DNA of 64,000 nucleotides, taken from assembly GCA_031761405.1 (NCBI GenBank), contig JASEVX010000331.1, forward strand, positions 1 to 64,000, given 5' to 3'. The position numbers were made by a program, and so were the translations under genes. The stretch is from Serripes groenlandicus (lineage: Eukaryota > Mollusca > Bivalvia > Cardiida > Cardiidae). Below are positions 1-11,279 of this stretch, one piece after another (within the stretch, counting starts at the first letter, position 1; the number at the start of each line of letters is the position of its first letter). A model generated the notes under the pieces. That model was given only the letters and a program-made list of their open reading frames with translations, made no database searches and was not told where the DNA came from.

Positions 1-215
1 CAACAAATCTGCAGCAGAAGGCATTGAAACGATATTTCCAGAAATATGAAAGATCTCTGTAAATAATTGTATAATATTTGAAAAGAGTTGAACATGTTGT
101 GACAAAAAGAGAAATTGCTCATATTCAGCAATTTCTCTATTTTCTACAATGTTTTCAAAAGACGTCTTCTGTAGAGACGTTAAAAGGCGTCTCTATGTGG
201 GAAGGGGTTAATAAA
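1..215. repeat. Palindromic foldback element, family P (copy 1, cut by window edge)
   Basis: One of about ten copies of a dispersed palindromic element. The arms read GCAGCAGACGACTTTGAAAA and its complement around a core GAGAAATTGCTCA / TGAGCAATTTCTC, and the ends resemble AACCCTTTCCCACAT / ATGTGGGAAAGGGTT. This copy lacks its left terminus because it begins at the window edge. No coding capacity is visible, so it is probably a non-autonomous DNA element. Confidence 0.7.
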
Positions 216-610
216 AGACTTACCTTCACATATTCGTTTGACACATTCTTTGGAGTCGGTAAATGTGGCCTGCCAAGGCTGTGTGCTATTACCGTAACAC
301 TGATTTGTCCGGGTTTGAACCCCGACCCCACACGTTGCACTACATTGGCTCCAACTGCTCCATGGTAAACAATGAGCTACGAATGAAACATATTAATCCA
401 CATATTATACGGCAAATTTATATTTTCACTAGTAGTTATACATATACAAAAACTGAATCCGTCTTGTATATGTCTGTGAACTTAGGATAGATAGATGATA
501 GACTTTTTTTTTGACAAGCACATAATTACATCGTCTTATATAGACATTTATAATTCATGTGCAATACAAATGGAGAGAGTCATCATTGAAACATATCTGC
601 GCGTGAACCA

Positions 611-1012
611 GGGCCCGAGGTTATGAAACTTACTCAATTTGAGCATGTAATAGACATATTGTTGTTGAAGTTAGATGCTTGAGTTACAAGTTTATAAAAT
701 ATGCTCATTGCAAAATAGGGTGAAATTACAAACCAACGATGAGAATAAAATCCATGTTTGGAGTTTGTCGCCATGGTTACAAAGCATTTTTAGTATGAGC
801 ATGATGCTAAAGTTGAGCATGATGCTCAAACTAAAAAAGCTCTGTTTGCTTGAGGACAAAGTTTGGGGAAAAAAAAATCTACTTTTAGTTTGTAACTGAA
901 ATCTACTTTGCAACGAGCCAATTTCCTAGCCTTGTAATCTAAGTGTGTAACTACAATACCAATAATTATGTTAACATGCTCAAATTGAGTAAGTTTCATG
1001 ACCTCGGACCCA
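611..1012. mobile_element. MITE-like element with 40-bp terminal inverted repeats
   Basis: Positions 611-650 and 971-1012 are inverted copies (GGGCCCGAGGTTATGAAACT against GGGTCCGAGGTCATGAAACT, continuing through ACTCAATTTGAGCATGT). The 320-bp interior has no credible ORF. A clear target-site duplication is not visible, so the exact boundary is uncertain by a few bases. Confidence 0.7.
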
Positions 1013-1265
1013 GGATGCCAAACGTTATTAATACGAGAGTGGTAATACCTGCCTCCGCATCTATGCTAAAGGATACAAATGGTTACTACCTTACATACTT
1101 GTCTTGCTACCTTCTATGATTAATAGGCAAATAGTGCAGATCCTGATCAGATTGCGGGTATGCACTGGCTGATCTGGATTTGAACTTGCCGCAAATATCG
1201 CGTGGTTGGATTTTCTGTAACGCCTCTCAAGTTATACAGGTAAATAAACCGACGGCGTATTCTTT

Positions 1266-1500
1266 GCCGTCCATAGTTAATGTACATGACTTTGCTATAC
1301 CATGTATCCAAAAATTGTATCTAAAACATATTTTTGGCGCAGTCACGATATTCCTACGTTTTGATTGGACGAATAAATATTTCCCCCGTCCATAGGTAAT
1401 GTATATTAACTCTGCTATAACATATCATGTATCCACCAATTGTGTCCATAAAAGATGTATGCTGCAGGTACGATATTCCTACATTTTGATTGTATGAAAA
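1266..1500. repeat. Diverged tandem duplication of a ~118-bp unit
   Basis: Two consecutive units start with CCGTCCATAG(T/G)TAATGTA and end with ACGATATTCCTAC(G/A)TTTTGATTG. They are similar along their whole length but differ by several substitutions and small indels. No function is suggested. Confidence 0.6.
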
Positions 1501-1576
1501 GTAAATTTCAAAACAACAAATGCTTATTAAAGCAAATAATTTAATAAGATAATACCATCTTTAATGTTGTACTTAC

Positions 1577-1808
1577 CCTGTGTTACATTGTCGTGGTCCT
1601 TATTACAGATAAAGATAGACAGGCCCGTTGCGATTGCAGCACACACGACAACAGTTGATATAATAACACACAACATATTTCGTCTGTTTAGAGTGACTGT
1701 TATTACATACGGATTGACATCTGGATTGTTATTAATGAATGGAGACGTTTCTGTGATGAGCTGGGCAACTCTTCCCGGCACAGCCCCATCAGAAATGCTC
1801 ACCATCTC
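1577..1808 (-). CDS. Putative transmembrane exon of an unrecognised membrane protein
   Basis: On the minus strand an open frame encodes an extracellular-looking stretch (PGRVAQLITETSPFINNNPD), then arginines (NRRN), then a hydrophobic segment of about 22 residues (MLCVIISTVVVCAAIATGLS) and a short polar tail (CNKDHDN). It ends at a consensus splice donor (GTAAGT, plus positions 1571-1576). This is the pattern of a single-pass membrane protein exon. The acceptor side is uncertain: the frame opens in the neighbouring tandem repeat, near 1805-1812. The upstream 164-residue frame (2283 to 1789) is in another frame and is mostly repeat, so I do not join it. No family was recognised. Other exons, if real, could lie outside the window. 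Confidence 0.35.
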
Positions 1809-2040
1809 TAGAACTGTTATTCAAGTGTGTATGCTTATACTCTCTAGATCTGTTATTTAAATGTGTATGATCATACTCTCTAGATCTGTTATTCAAGTTT
1901 GTATGCTGAGAATCGCTATTTAAGTTTGTATGCTGAGAATCGCTATTTATATTTGTATGCTGAGAATGGCTAAATCTGTTATGTCCGTCGGTATGCTCAG
2001 CATCTCTATTTCTATAATCAGTGTCCGTATGCTCACTGCG
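1806..2040. repeat. Degenerate 30/36-bp tandem repeat
   Basis: Units resemble CTCTAGATCTGTTATTCAAG followed by TTTGTATGCTGAGAATCG. About seven diverged copies are present. On the minus strand they translate as repeats of the type SQHTNLNSD and REYDHTHLNNRS, which accounts for the long minus frame here. Confidence 0.65.
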
Positions 2041-2289
2041 GTCTTGCTGAGTCGTCCATTTATATTTATCGCTGTTGATGTTCTGCAAGATAAACCCTTT
2101 CATTAAACGATTACAGGCTATGCGTTTAATAGACACCGAAACGGAAACGTATTTAGCGAACACCCAGTATGGTTCAATGGCTTTTACCCTTGAAAACTGA
2201 TAACGTGTATAACGATAACGTAATGTTTGAACGAAGTGTGTTTCCGTGTAAAACGATAACGTTTGCTGTTCTATTGAACGCAACCCCTT

Positions 2290-2578
2290 ATAGTATCACG
2301 TCCTTTATATTTGAATTGATTCTTGAAAATCAACCTTACGTTTTTTTGCGACCAGAGTAGATCGAGATTAACCTATGCAATTGTATCTGGATCTGTACTG
2401 TTCGGCAATTTTGGACAATATGTTTCAAGAAACGTATGCAAACCGTGCCAGTTCCGCCAAACAGTGAAGATATTCCGGTTCGGATGTCACCGAATGAGTG
2501 TAAATGAGCATGCTATTTTAATACTTAATATCACGAATCACGAAACGATTCACTACACAATATCTTTAATATATATAT
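2290..2578. other. Unannotated gap
   Basis: I see no gene or repeat here that I can support. Short frames lack splice context or motifs. Confidence 0.5.
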
Positions 2579-2830
2579 GAGACGTTCAACGGGAAAACCA
2601 ACACTACAGACTCTGCATAATGTATCGACCCGGATCAGCCTAAGCATGCCGGGCAGGCTAACCCGGACAGACAATTTGCCTCTTCTGCTTCCGGAATAAT
2701 TACTCTATACCTCTATTCCTCTGAGACGGAATGTATCGGTCCGGATTAGCCTTCGCGGACTGTGCAGGCTGGTCTGTGTCAAAACACTACGAAGAGTCCA
2801 CAATGTTGGTTTTCTCGCGGAACGCCTTAG
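2579..2830. mobile_element. Foldback element, family A (copy 1)
   Basis: Full-length but diverged copy of a ~260-bp palindromic element. Consensus arms are GAGCCGTTCCACGAGAAAAC and the inverse, with inner blocks GTATCGACCCGGATCAGCCT and CGCAGGCTGATCCGGGTCGA. Other copies lie at 27089, 34179, 36628 and 63304. AT-rich flanks suggest insertion at TA-rich sites. Confidence 0.75.
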
Positions 2831-2849
2831 ATCCACTATATGATGCCCT

Positions 2850-3185
2850 ATCCTAATCACATGATACAACGTAAACGAACATATTTATACAAGTATATAT
2901 CAATATATACATAAGCACTTACATATATATATATAGTACAACTTTACAACATATAAACGTATAGATCCATATGCATTCAAGCAATGCAATAGCAAATATA
3001 CTTTCACTTGTTAAACAAGTATAAATTGTCGTATACATATGAGCAACCATGGCTTGTCTGATTTGTTCGATTTTCCTTTTGAACAAATTCCAATTTTGCA
3101 TTATTTTGACAATCAAAAATTTGTTATAAATTTAATTTAAATGATTTACCCTCATCGTACAGGTACGATACATTAAATCCACCCA
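2850..3185. other. AT-rich spacer
   Basis: Contains runs of TATA and ATATAC. No gene, RNA or structured repeat could be supported. Confidence 0.5.
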
Positions 3186-3191
3186 CTCATT

Positions 3192-3722
3192 ACAATATTG
3201 CAAACATGCAAGCATTTCTATTATTACAAACGTTACAGTACACGCTCGCATACACTCATTACAATATTGCAAACATGCAAGCATTTCTATTGTTACAAAC
3301 GTTACAGTACACGCTCGCATACACGCTTTACACTCATTACACTATTGCAAACGTGCAAGCATTTCTATTATTACAAACTTTACAGTACACGCTCGCATAC
3401 ACGCTTTACACTCATTACAATATTGCAAACATGCAAGCATTTCTATTATTACAAACGTTACAGTACACGCTCGCATACACGCTTTACACTCATTACAATA
3501 TTGCAAACATGCAATCATTTCTATTGTTACAAACGTTACAGTACACGCTCGCATACACGCTTTACACTCATTACAATATTGCAAACATGCAAGCATTTCT
3601 TTTATTACAAACGTTACAGTACACGCTCGCATACACTCTTTACACTCATTACAATATTGCAAACATGCAAGCATTTCTATTATTACAAAAGTTACAGTAC
3701 ACGCTCGCATACACGCTTTACA
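3192..3722. repeat. 78-bp minisatellite, seven copies
   Basis: Units start at 3192, 3261, 3339, 3417, 3495, 3573 and 3651. The first is 69 bp and the rest are 78 bp. Each unit contains ACAATATTGCAAACATGCAA and ACAGTACACGCTCGCATACA. Because 78 is 26 codons, several frames stay open on both strands, giving spurious ORFs of up to 193 residues. Confidence 0.9.
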
Positions 3723-3904
3723 CCGTTATACAAAATACTCATTTTAATTTACAATCGCATACCTTCTTATTCAATATGAAATAATATAATGTGTTACTTT
3801 TTCCCTTTAGAGCTTCAATACCCTATAAATCACACACTAACGATTACAGATAAATAAATGGATAATTGGCCAAGCGTAAAGTCGTGAGCTGTATTCTGTT
3901 GTAA

Positions 3905-4010
3905 AAAAAACCTCAATGTCATTTACAAAGAGTGAAAATAATATTGGTGACATGGTATCTCCCTGCAATAATCCAATGTTACAATCGAGAGATTAGATAC
4001 GTTATTTAGA
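3905..4010 (-). pseudogene. LINE reverse transcriptase fragment (palm block)
   Basis: The minus strand reads LLQGDTMSPILFSLFVNDIE, a clear match to the non-LTR reverse transcriptase block QG..LSPxLFxLFxNDLE. No catalytic FADD box follows in this fragment. In the minus direction it lies downstream of the 3' end of the LINE fragment at 4031-4985, although in an intact LINE this block would lie upstream of that FADD region. It therefore probably belongs to a separate, older copy. Confidence 0.65.
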
Positions 4011-4030
4011 TGTTCAACACATCATTTTAC

Positions 4031-4985
4031 AAGATACAAGATACAAAGTTTTATTTTGTAAATAAAGGCCTCCGGCCCACAATATATAACATTTGTTACA
4101 ACAAATTATGTTAGTTACGTATACAATATCCATGCCAGTTTTGTTTCATGCAATCTATTAATCTTTGTTTAAACTGTTTAATAAAAATATTTATTTCTCC
4201 AACATCTTGAGATACCCATACAAAACCAAATCCGTATCTAAAGAGGAGTGTTTTAACAATTGATGCCCACGTTTGCCTACCGGCTTCATCAAGTGACTTA
4301 AGCATTTTGTAACACTATTTAGGGTAACGATATTCTTGCATTTGTAATAGTTTACACCAATATTTTATATAATTTGTATGATACACTATACATAAAGGAA
4401 GTCGCCCACATTCACCTAACGCCACATTGTTGTTAACAGAATTGTTAACACCTAAGAAGTATTTACAAAAGTCCACTTGAACCTTTTCAATTGTACTGGA
4501 GTATTCATATCCCCAAACCTCTGAGCCATAACATAAAATGGGTTTTACGATGGAGTCAAATAATTTAAAAATTTCATTATGCAAAAACATACCAAATGGT
4601 CTTTGATATTTTCTTATGGCAAATACAGCCTTTTTTGCCTGGGCTGCAAGTTTAATTTTTGCAGATGACCATGACAACTTAGGGGTAAACAATAAACCCA
4701 TATATTTGTAATAAGGAGTTGTACTAATAAGATTACCATCAAAAACCCAGTTTTCATATAAGCGGAGTCGACCGCCATTTCTAAAAACAATGATCTCAGT
4801 TTTCTTGAGATTTACAGTCATTTCAGAAGAGAGACAAAAATGATCTAAAACATTTAGTTGAACTTGTAACTTTGATGCTGTTTCTGCCAAATGTGTGACA
4901 TCATCAGCGAATAAAAGACATAGCATGTCAGGAATATCACGAGTAATGAATATGCCAGTACCACACTGTTCTCTGAGCAACGTAC
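4031..4985 (-). pseudogene. 5'-truncated LINE: reverse transcriptase C-terminal part and 3' end
   Basis: A minus-strand frame from 4980 to 4111 encodes the end of a non-LTR retrotransposon reverse transcriptase. It holds the catalytic box LLFADDVTHLAE (about 20 residues in), MTVNLKKTEIIVFRNGG, a thumb region (YKYMGLLFTPKLSW), and PILCYGSEVWGYE. One in-frame stop at about 4315 interrupts it (after YRYPK), and the frame then resumes to 4111 with the usual LINE C-terminus. Downstream on the minus strand is a short 3' UTR containing GGCCGGAGGCC, then a (TTGTATC)n-type tail near 4030, typical of a LINE 3' end. Upstream of about 4985 the similarity stops abruptly, the normal result of incomplete reverse transcription. 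Confidence 0.8.
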
Positions 4986-5697
4986 AGAGATAATTAAAGT
5001 TGCATTTCTTTAGAAATTTATAAAATAAATGAGTAAAATAACTATTGTTTTCCGTTATAAACCTTTATGAGGTGATGCTTGATTCTAATTAGACTGTAGT
5101 ATGAGAAAGCTTTCATATTTTAATTATTTAAATAAAATAGTTTTTATTTCTTTGGTTTACTTTATTTCTTTGGTTTACCAAAGAAGTATAGTTACGGGAA
5201 ACTCAGGGCTAACCTCGTTAATTCCAGTTCTCATGTTGCCTACGCCTGAATGTAGTTCTACCAATATGCACTGCATTTTCAAATAATTCAGCATTATTGA
5301 TAAAAGAAACACAATAGTTATCTTATAAGTTGTATAGTGTCGTCTAGTTTTTGGAAAGGAATTTCGTATTGATATGTAATAGAGTGTTTTAAATAATCGA
5401 ACGCGGTAGAATTGATCCTTACACTTATTTCGACCGAAGTACACACAACCGATTTGCCGATACACCGGTACCAAATGATTAGCCTACGCGCAATGTAGTA
5501 CCTGATTTTAAACGCTTACGCTTGAAGTACAATCAAAGGAACCCAGTAATTGCTGAAAATTGAAAAAAATATAATTAGGATTTAATTAATCTTCAAAAGC
5601 GCATTGACATATGTATAATTGATGGTCTTTTATAGCGCAAGAATATACTAACATATGCTACCGGAAACTCCCATATGTAGTAGGTAACTTCAAATAT
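4986..5697. other. Unannotated gap
   Basis: The only structure I see is a short direct duplication of TATTTCTTTGGTTTAC at about 5147-5179. No gene can be supported. Confidence 0.45.
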
Positions 5698-6135
5698 GGG
5701 GTACGTGTTAATACCGGAATATACTGAATATACAGAAATAGACTTTAATATACTGAAATACACTTGTGTTATTACACAAATAAGCATTTTTGAATCGGCT
5801 CATGGCCTTTTATATGTATCAATACCGCTTAGAGTTGTTGGTCAGTCCGATTAAAAAATGAATTAACACTACACAACAATAAAACAAGTAAAGTGTGAAA
5901 TACACAATCCTGTCAAAAGGATAAAACGGGTGTAAAGTTGTCAGCTGACAAGATGGAATCCAACCCGGGAAAATTTCAACAAATATGAAGTAATGAAAGA
6001 CAATACTTTTCTGTGCTGTATGTCGATTCAAAACTGCTTATTTGTGTACTACACGAGTGTAATTCAGAGTATTTCGGTATATATTCAGTATATTTCGGTA
6101 TATTTCAATGTATTCCGGTATTCCCCACGTATCCC
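5698..6135. mobile_element. Foldback element with ~105-bp inverted arms
   Basis: The arm at 5698-5799 (GGGTACGTGTTAATACCGGA ... TGAATCGGC) is the inverse of 6022-6135 (GTCGATTCAAAACTGCTTAT ... CACGTATCCC). Both arms contain repeats of ATATACTGAATATACAGAAA type. The ~220-bp loop has no convincing ORF. Probably a non-autonomous foldback transposon. Confidence 0.7.
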
Positions 6136-6598
6136 GAGCGTGCAAACCTGTTATGTTTTCGTTTTTCCTTTTATATGCAATTTCGGTGTTTTGAAATAAG
6201 TTGCATAGCCTCTCTGTAAGTATTATTTCTGTGTTTTGCTTTTATAAAAAAATGTGATTGTTCAATTGAACTGTCAATCTGCCATGTTGTTTATTTGAAA
6301 CAAAGTTATCTTCGTACCCTAGTTATTTTGTACTCATTTTGACAGCTATTTCTACTTTCGTTAAAGTGTTACAAACTCCTTTCAATAACTTTCATTTATA
6401 GAAATATGCCTTAATAACACCTCAATAAAGTCGTCTTTCTTTTGTATCTGGGAAAGGATATTTAATTGATGTGTGATGCAATTTTTGTTTTAAAATGTGT
6501 GTTGACTCGTGTTATTGTTACTGATTTTCCAAAGAGTTAAATTTTTCATTTAGTTAACAGGTCTTTAAGTATATTACTATAACATAAAAAAACTCTCT
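6136..6598. other. Unannotated gap
   Basis: AT-rich. Nothing supportable was seen. Confidence 0.45.
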
Positions 6599-6603
6599 GA
6601 CAC

Positions 6604-6756
6604 CAGGCGCGTAGCTGGACCGAATAGGATTTGCAAGCCGCTATACAGAAATCATGCATGTACTTTAATGAATTAATTATTGATATGAAGAAAAGTAGAA
6701 TCAAGAAAATAATGTACAAGCTTGGGCTTTTTGGCGTAACAGCAGCTACGTGCCTG
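6604..6756. mobile_element. 153-bp MITE, CAGG-ended, 5-bp target duplication GACAC
   Basis: The termini are CAGGCGCGTAGCTG and CAGCTACGTGCCTG. They are flanked on both sides by GACAC (6599-6603 and 6757-6761), a 5-bp target-site duplication. The ends resemble those of the elements at 54845 and 60261 (CAGGGGCGTAGC), which also carry 5-bp duplications. CAG-initial ends suggest a hAT-type transposase in trans. That is an inference. Confidence 0.75.
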
Positions 6757-7082
6757 GACACACGTATTGTAGTTAAAAAACCCAGCTGCTTTCCCCTTTA
6801 TCATTGAGGCCTAAGTTACGCTAATCAGAGTTGGGAAATGCTATATAGTCATTAATATTTTATGAGTCGCCTGTTGAATTTCACACAATTGGGTAAAAAG
6901 GCGAAAAAGTATCTTGAATATTTAATTTATTAACCTTTTGTTTTATTTTCCAGTGCTGTAACACATCATTTATAAATTTCCAATGTGACAGAAGTTCCCA
7001 GAAGGATGGATCGGATGGAGCTATCATAGCCAAAGTCAGAAAATTGTGGTCCATTGGATCTGAAGGCTGTAAACAATCAAAC

Positions 7083-7886
7083 TGTTCCAATTGTTTCCCT
7101 ACACAGCTGGTGTTTGGGGATTTAAAAACTGTGACGACATGAACAAACTCCAACACATGGCTATACAAACATTTCTGGGCATCGAAAGCAAACTTCTTTT
7201 ATTGCCCTGGACGGTGAAACAGGACTTAATAGCCCACTCTACAGAAGACACTGATATAATTTGTCTTTGGCATAGACTATCTTGCTTACCTGTTTCACGC
7301 GTTGCACATTGCGTTTTGTCTGGGATAAAGGCAAAACAACGCTTTCAGGGGACACGTGGCAGACGTTAAGCAAATACTGGAGGACAACTACCTCATAAAC
7401 CTTTTTGATGTTTATACCATAAAAGATGAGTCGCGTGAATACATAATTAAGTGTTTGAACCTTAGTATGAGACACAAGCTGGAAACAACCTGGAGAGATG
7501 GGTTACATCAATCGCGAAAGCTGCAGACGTATAAACTGTTCAAAGACTGCTTTAAAACTGAGCAATATGTAGATAGACAATTGTCAATAAAACAAAGATC
7601 CGCATTGGTGTGATTCAGATGCTGTGTTTTCCCACTATCCATAGAATTGGAGTGATACAGGAGACCCGAGTACCACTAGATAGAAGAACCTGTAACCAAG
7701 GACACGTAAGACAAGACACACTTCCTTGTGTCGTGCCTAGGCTACAAGGAACTACGACATAAACATTTTGGTGACATCTTAGGGCAGGACAGTGATAACA
7801 ACACTCTAAAAACAATGATGAGAAATATTGACTCTAAATCAATCGCTAACTTCCTCATTGAATCATACAAGAGCCAAATCAGATAC
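7083..7886 (+). pseudogene. LINE reverse transcriptase C-terminal fragment
   Basis: Decayed plus-strand coding remnant of a non-LTR retrotransposon. Recognisable blocks, in order and in shifting frames, are PYTAGVWGFKNCDDMNKLQH, a conserved C-terminal helical region (DVKQILEDNYLINLF, MRHKLETTWRDGLH, KLQTYKLFKDCFKTEQYV), a cysteine/arginine stretch (VPLDRRTCNQGHVRQDTL), and ELRHKHFGDIL. The part with the catalytic aspartates is missing, so the copy is 5' truncated. Frame changes fall near 7360 and between 7614 and 7730. The 3' part runs directly into the transposon-like unit beginning at about 7887, which may have inserted into it. Confidence 0.7.
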
Positions 7887-7919
7887 TACCCTTCTCTAAA
7901 GAAAATACACTTTTTACCA

Positions 7920-8390
7920 AAATGCGCTTAAAATGCGCTTAAAATGCATTAAAAAGCGTATTTTTACTGCACTTGTTGTAAAAAGCGAATTTTTTCTGCA
8001 TCTTTTCCAAATTAAGTGTATTTTAAGCGCATTTTTTCTGCATAAGTGTATTTTAAGCGCGTCTTTTTCAATTGAACTGCATTTTAACCGTATTTTTTCT
8101 GAATAGAAGTGCATTTTAAGTGTATTATTTTGTCAATAAGCGAATCTTTTTCACTGAAGTGAATTTTTTATGAAGAAGAGTGCGTTAAAAGTGAATCTTT
8201 TGTTAAAAAAGCGTATCTTTTCATTTTCTGAATATAACAAAGTGCATTTTAAGCGTATCTTTTTGTAAAGAAGATAATCTTTTATTTATTTATTTTTGTT
8301 GTAATCAATAAGTGCATTTTAAGTGTATCTTTTTGTAAAGAAGTGAATCTTTTATTTTTAATTTTACCGTATAAATTTGATTTATTCACC
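7920..8390. repeat. Left subterminal repeat array
   Basis: Many copies of AATGCGCTTAAAATGC, GTGCATTTTAAGCGTATCTT and similar, spaced irregularly at about 35-60 bp. Matches in inverted orientation fill 11280-11975. Confidence 0.75.
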
Positions 8391-8412
8391 ATTAAATATT
8401 TGTTTTATTGTT

Positions 8413-8641
8413 TTAACCCTTTGCCACATGCAGACGCTTTCTGACGCCTCTGCAGCAGACGGCTTTTTGAAAACATAGTGACAAAAGAAGAAATTGCACA
8501 AAACATGCAATTTCTCCTTTTGCCACAATGTTTTCCACTTTTTGTCATAGGTTATCCAATCAATTATGGAGATTTTCTAATTTTTGACAAAATAAGTTCA
8601 AAGTCGTCTGCTGCAGAATTGTGGTATGAGGGAAAGGAATA
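8413..8641. repeat. Foldback element, family P (copy 2)
   Basis: Begins TTAACCCTTTGCCACATGCA, then GCAGCAGACGG, a GAAATTGCACA / GCAATTTCTCC core, and TCGTCTGCTGCAGAATT. It overlaps the end of the minus-strand transposase-like frame, so it probably inserted into it. Confidence 0.7.
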
Positions 8642-9029
8642 AACAACCCTGCCAGAGTCCCCATATAATCATATTCTGAATCAGAGACCTTTCTGAAGGG
8701 GGCAGTTCATTAATTTCTAGAAACACTGGCCACAGGCTAACTGATGAGGAATTGTAAAGTGGAACTCCATCAGTGTTCATGGTGAGAGTTATGTGTCCGA
8801 TTCCAATATCCTTGCCTCTTTTTAGCACCTCCATGACCTGCGAACCAACAGACGTGGATGCAAAGTAGCACTTTGGTCTTTTTAAATGTTGAAAGTGTTC
8901 AGGCCCAGAATATACTTTATAAAGAAAATTGAATTCTGGTTTTATTGATGCATGAATCATAACAATCTTTTCAGGAATAAATTGATAATCGTAGTTCGAA
9001 GTTTGATTTACAGGTATTTTCCGATCCAC
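8641..9029 (-). pseudogene. Transposase-like fragment (NTDGVPLYNSS family)
   Basis: A minus-strand frame of about 130 residues contains SVGSQVMEVLKRGKDIGI, then MNTDGVPLYNSSSVSLWPVF and LEINELPPSER, then IIWGLWQG. The block (N)TDGxPLxxSS....WPVxLxxNELPP is one I associate with transposon-encoded proteins widespread in aquatic invertebrates and with tnp2-like (CACTA) transposases; I cannot verify this by search. The N-terminus and the rest of the catalytic region are missing. Family P DNA replaces the C-terminus. It lies inside the 4.1-kb unit and may be the remnant of that unit's transposase. Confidence 0.5.
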
Positions 9030-9885
9030 CTGTAGAGTCGCATTTCAACATATGGGTCAGTTTAAAAATAAATGCGATCACATGATTGATTTGCATATTA
9101 ATGAGATCACATGATCCAATCAGGTCAAATATATAACTTCCTGTTGATTTTTTAATCATTTCCAGTCGCGATTATTTATGAAAATATCGGCACGTAAAGT
9201 TAAGAGCATGGCGTTCCGCATCTGGTAAGTATTTATTTACGATTCAATACATTTGAAAACTTTAAATCAATAACTTTAATTTGATGTAAGAATAAACAAA
9301 ATCCGTCCACAAACAACGATAGCATGCAAATTTAAAGTTCAAAGGTCACGCTTTTCGAGCATAACGCAGAGGTCAATATACGACGCCATTTTGTCAATAT
9401 TACCTTGCTGTAGAAAACACATTAGAAACCCCGAAATCAGCGCTAATACACAGTCTTGAATAATATTTTGATGAATAATCAGATAATTAATATGATTTTA
9501 TGAAATAAACCCATTAATATTTGTTATTCAAACATTATACTTAAATTCGTTAAACCCTAAACAAAGGGTCACGATTACGTAAATTTTCATAATAAGAAAA
9601 CAATAACATTGGTGAAAATGTTCGCTTACGTGCGAGTTTCTAAACAGTTTTAGAAATGAAACACATATACACTTGTCATTGCATTGCACACTTATTTAGA
9701 TGCTAGTTATTATTTAAAACGAAGCCAAATTTTTTATTTTGAAATTGCCAACTGGAATTGATTTCGGACAGTCATATTTTCGGATAAGGCAATGTCATCA
9801 TACATTTTCGTGATGGACGTGACATATTATAAATATTATGTGTATTTTCAATGATTTGACATTATATTAATTAATAAGATGAACC
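9030..9885. other. Non-coding interior of the 4.1-kb unit
   Basis: No ORF, splice signal or repeat could be supported. Confidence 0.4.
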
Positions 9886-10272
9886 CTTTCCCACATGCAA
9901 AGATATCTACCACAGAACTGATTTTTTGAAAACATTGTGGAAAAGGAGGCTTTTTTCAAAACTTATTCAATAATTATATTTTCTCTTATATTAGAGATTT
10001 TTTAATCATTTGACATGATATAAAATTATAACCTTGCCCACCTGTAGACACATTTGCAACCGATTTTTTAAGACATTGTGGAAAAAGAGGATCTTTCTTC
10101 AAACTTAATAACTTACTGCAACATCTGCAGCAGATTTTATTTAAAACATTGTGACAAAGGGGGATTTTTTTCTGCAAACCTTATTCAATTATAACACTCC
10201 TCAATGAAGAGATTTTCCTTAATTTGACCAAAATGTTTTCAAAGTCACTGATGCAGATCTGTCACATGTTGC
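9886..10272. repeat. Foldback family P, at least two partial copies in tandem
   Basis: CCCTTTCCCACATGCA (about 9891) and TTGCCCACCTGTAGACAC (about 10033) are two left ends in the same orientation. Each is followed by AAACATTGTGGAAAA-like sequence, and a third AACATTGTGACAAAG occurs at about 10147. The array ends with CAATGGGTTTATTC. This looks like insertion of the element into itself or a local duplication. Confidence 0.55.
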
Positions 10273-10531
10273 AATGGGTTTATTCTTAATCGGCTATAGT
10301 TGCTATAGATAAAGTATAACCTGTACTGAATTCTTGGAATGAAAATCAAAGACACATTTACTTTTCATTTATTTTCATAGTTTTATGAATCATGTACATA
10401 TTTCAGACTTATGACTTGATGAATGGTTTATAATGGTATCCAGCCAACACGAGACATGATCCCCTGAATCACCCCAGTCCGTCCTGTAAAGATGTTCAAT
10501 CCCAAAAGAATACATCAAGAATGACGCGAAG

Positions 10532-11150
10532 ATGAAAGATGATGGTGTTATAATTTCAAACATTGAAGCATTGAATGATGATGCCATTAGGTCAAATTTG
10601 AAAGATGACAGAGGAATTTTTTCTAATGATCTTATGCTGTGTGTTATTGATTTATTTGGACTTGAGGTAGCAGTTGATAAGATCCCATCAGCCATACAGT
10701 TTGTAGCGAAACACCTATTCCAATGTGAAATTCATAAATCTGATCTTTCAACTTCTTCATCGGTTTAAAATATTGTTGATGAGGGCCACTTCTTAGTCAA
10801 GAGCTACATAGCAGACAGAATCCAAACTTCTGAATATTTGGGATTAAGCGTTGACGGCACCTCTCGGCAGAAAAAAAAGATTTTGGACACTTAATTCCCT
10901 CACCCTGGACACCGGTGAAATTGTCAGCCTCGGTTTTAAGAGAGTGGCATCAGAGACTGCTAAAAAATTAATGATGTGACCAAAGCGCACTTTGAAGAAC
11001 TGGCAAAAGTTATTTCTGAGTTAAACAAAAAGAATGTAAGGGATACTGGTTTTGTAGCAGTCTCTTCAAAAATTAACATTTACCATGAGTGACAGAGCTG
11101 CCAATGAAAAATGTGCTGACAAGTTTTTCCAGGGATATATATAAATAATG
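10532..11150 (+). pseudogene. Decayed transposon-type ORF (DGTSR...MSDRAANEK family)
   Basis: The plus-strand reading starts MKDDGVIISNIEALNDDAIR and continues through a stop at 10766 in the same frame to HFLVKSYIADRIQTSEYLGL, SVDGTSRQKK. It then shifts frame to LNSLTLDTGEIVSLGFKRVA, SETAKKINDVTKAHFEELAK, and shifts again to LTFTMSDRAANEKCADKFF. Blocks of this kind (DGTSR, TLDTG...SLGF, MSDRAA) recur in repeated bivalve and cnidarian predicted proteins I associate with transposons. The chemistry is unknown to me. At least one stop and two frameshifts make this copy inactive. It sits just inside the right subterminal array of the 4.1-kb unit. Confidence 0.55.
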
Positions 11151-11279
11151 TAATAATGAAATGAAGCATTGCTGACTCTTTTTTCATATGTATAAAAGAT
11201 TTTAAATAAAATATCTATTTGTTTCATTATTTTATTTATGCCCTGTTTTGCATGGACAGATGTATAGAAAAAGTACAGG

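Noticed and set aside
1789..2283. 164-codon minus-strand frame as a gene
   Set aside because: Mostly degenerate tandem repeat, in a different frame from the transmembrane exon, with no recognisable domain.
3198..3779. 193-codon open frames on the plus strand and a minus-strand counterpart
   Set aside because: By-products of the 78-bp repeat, whose unit length is a multiple of three.
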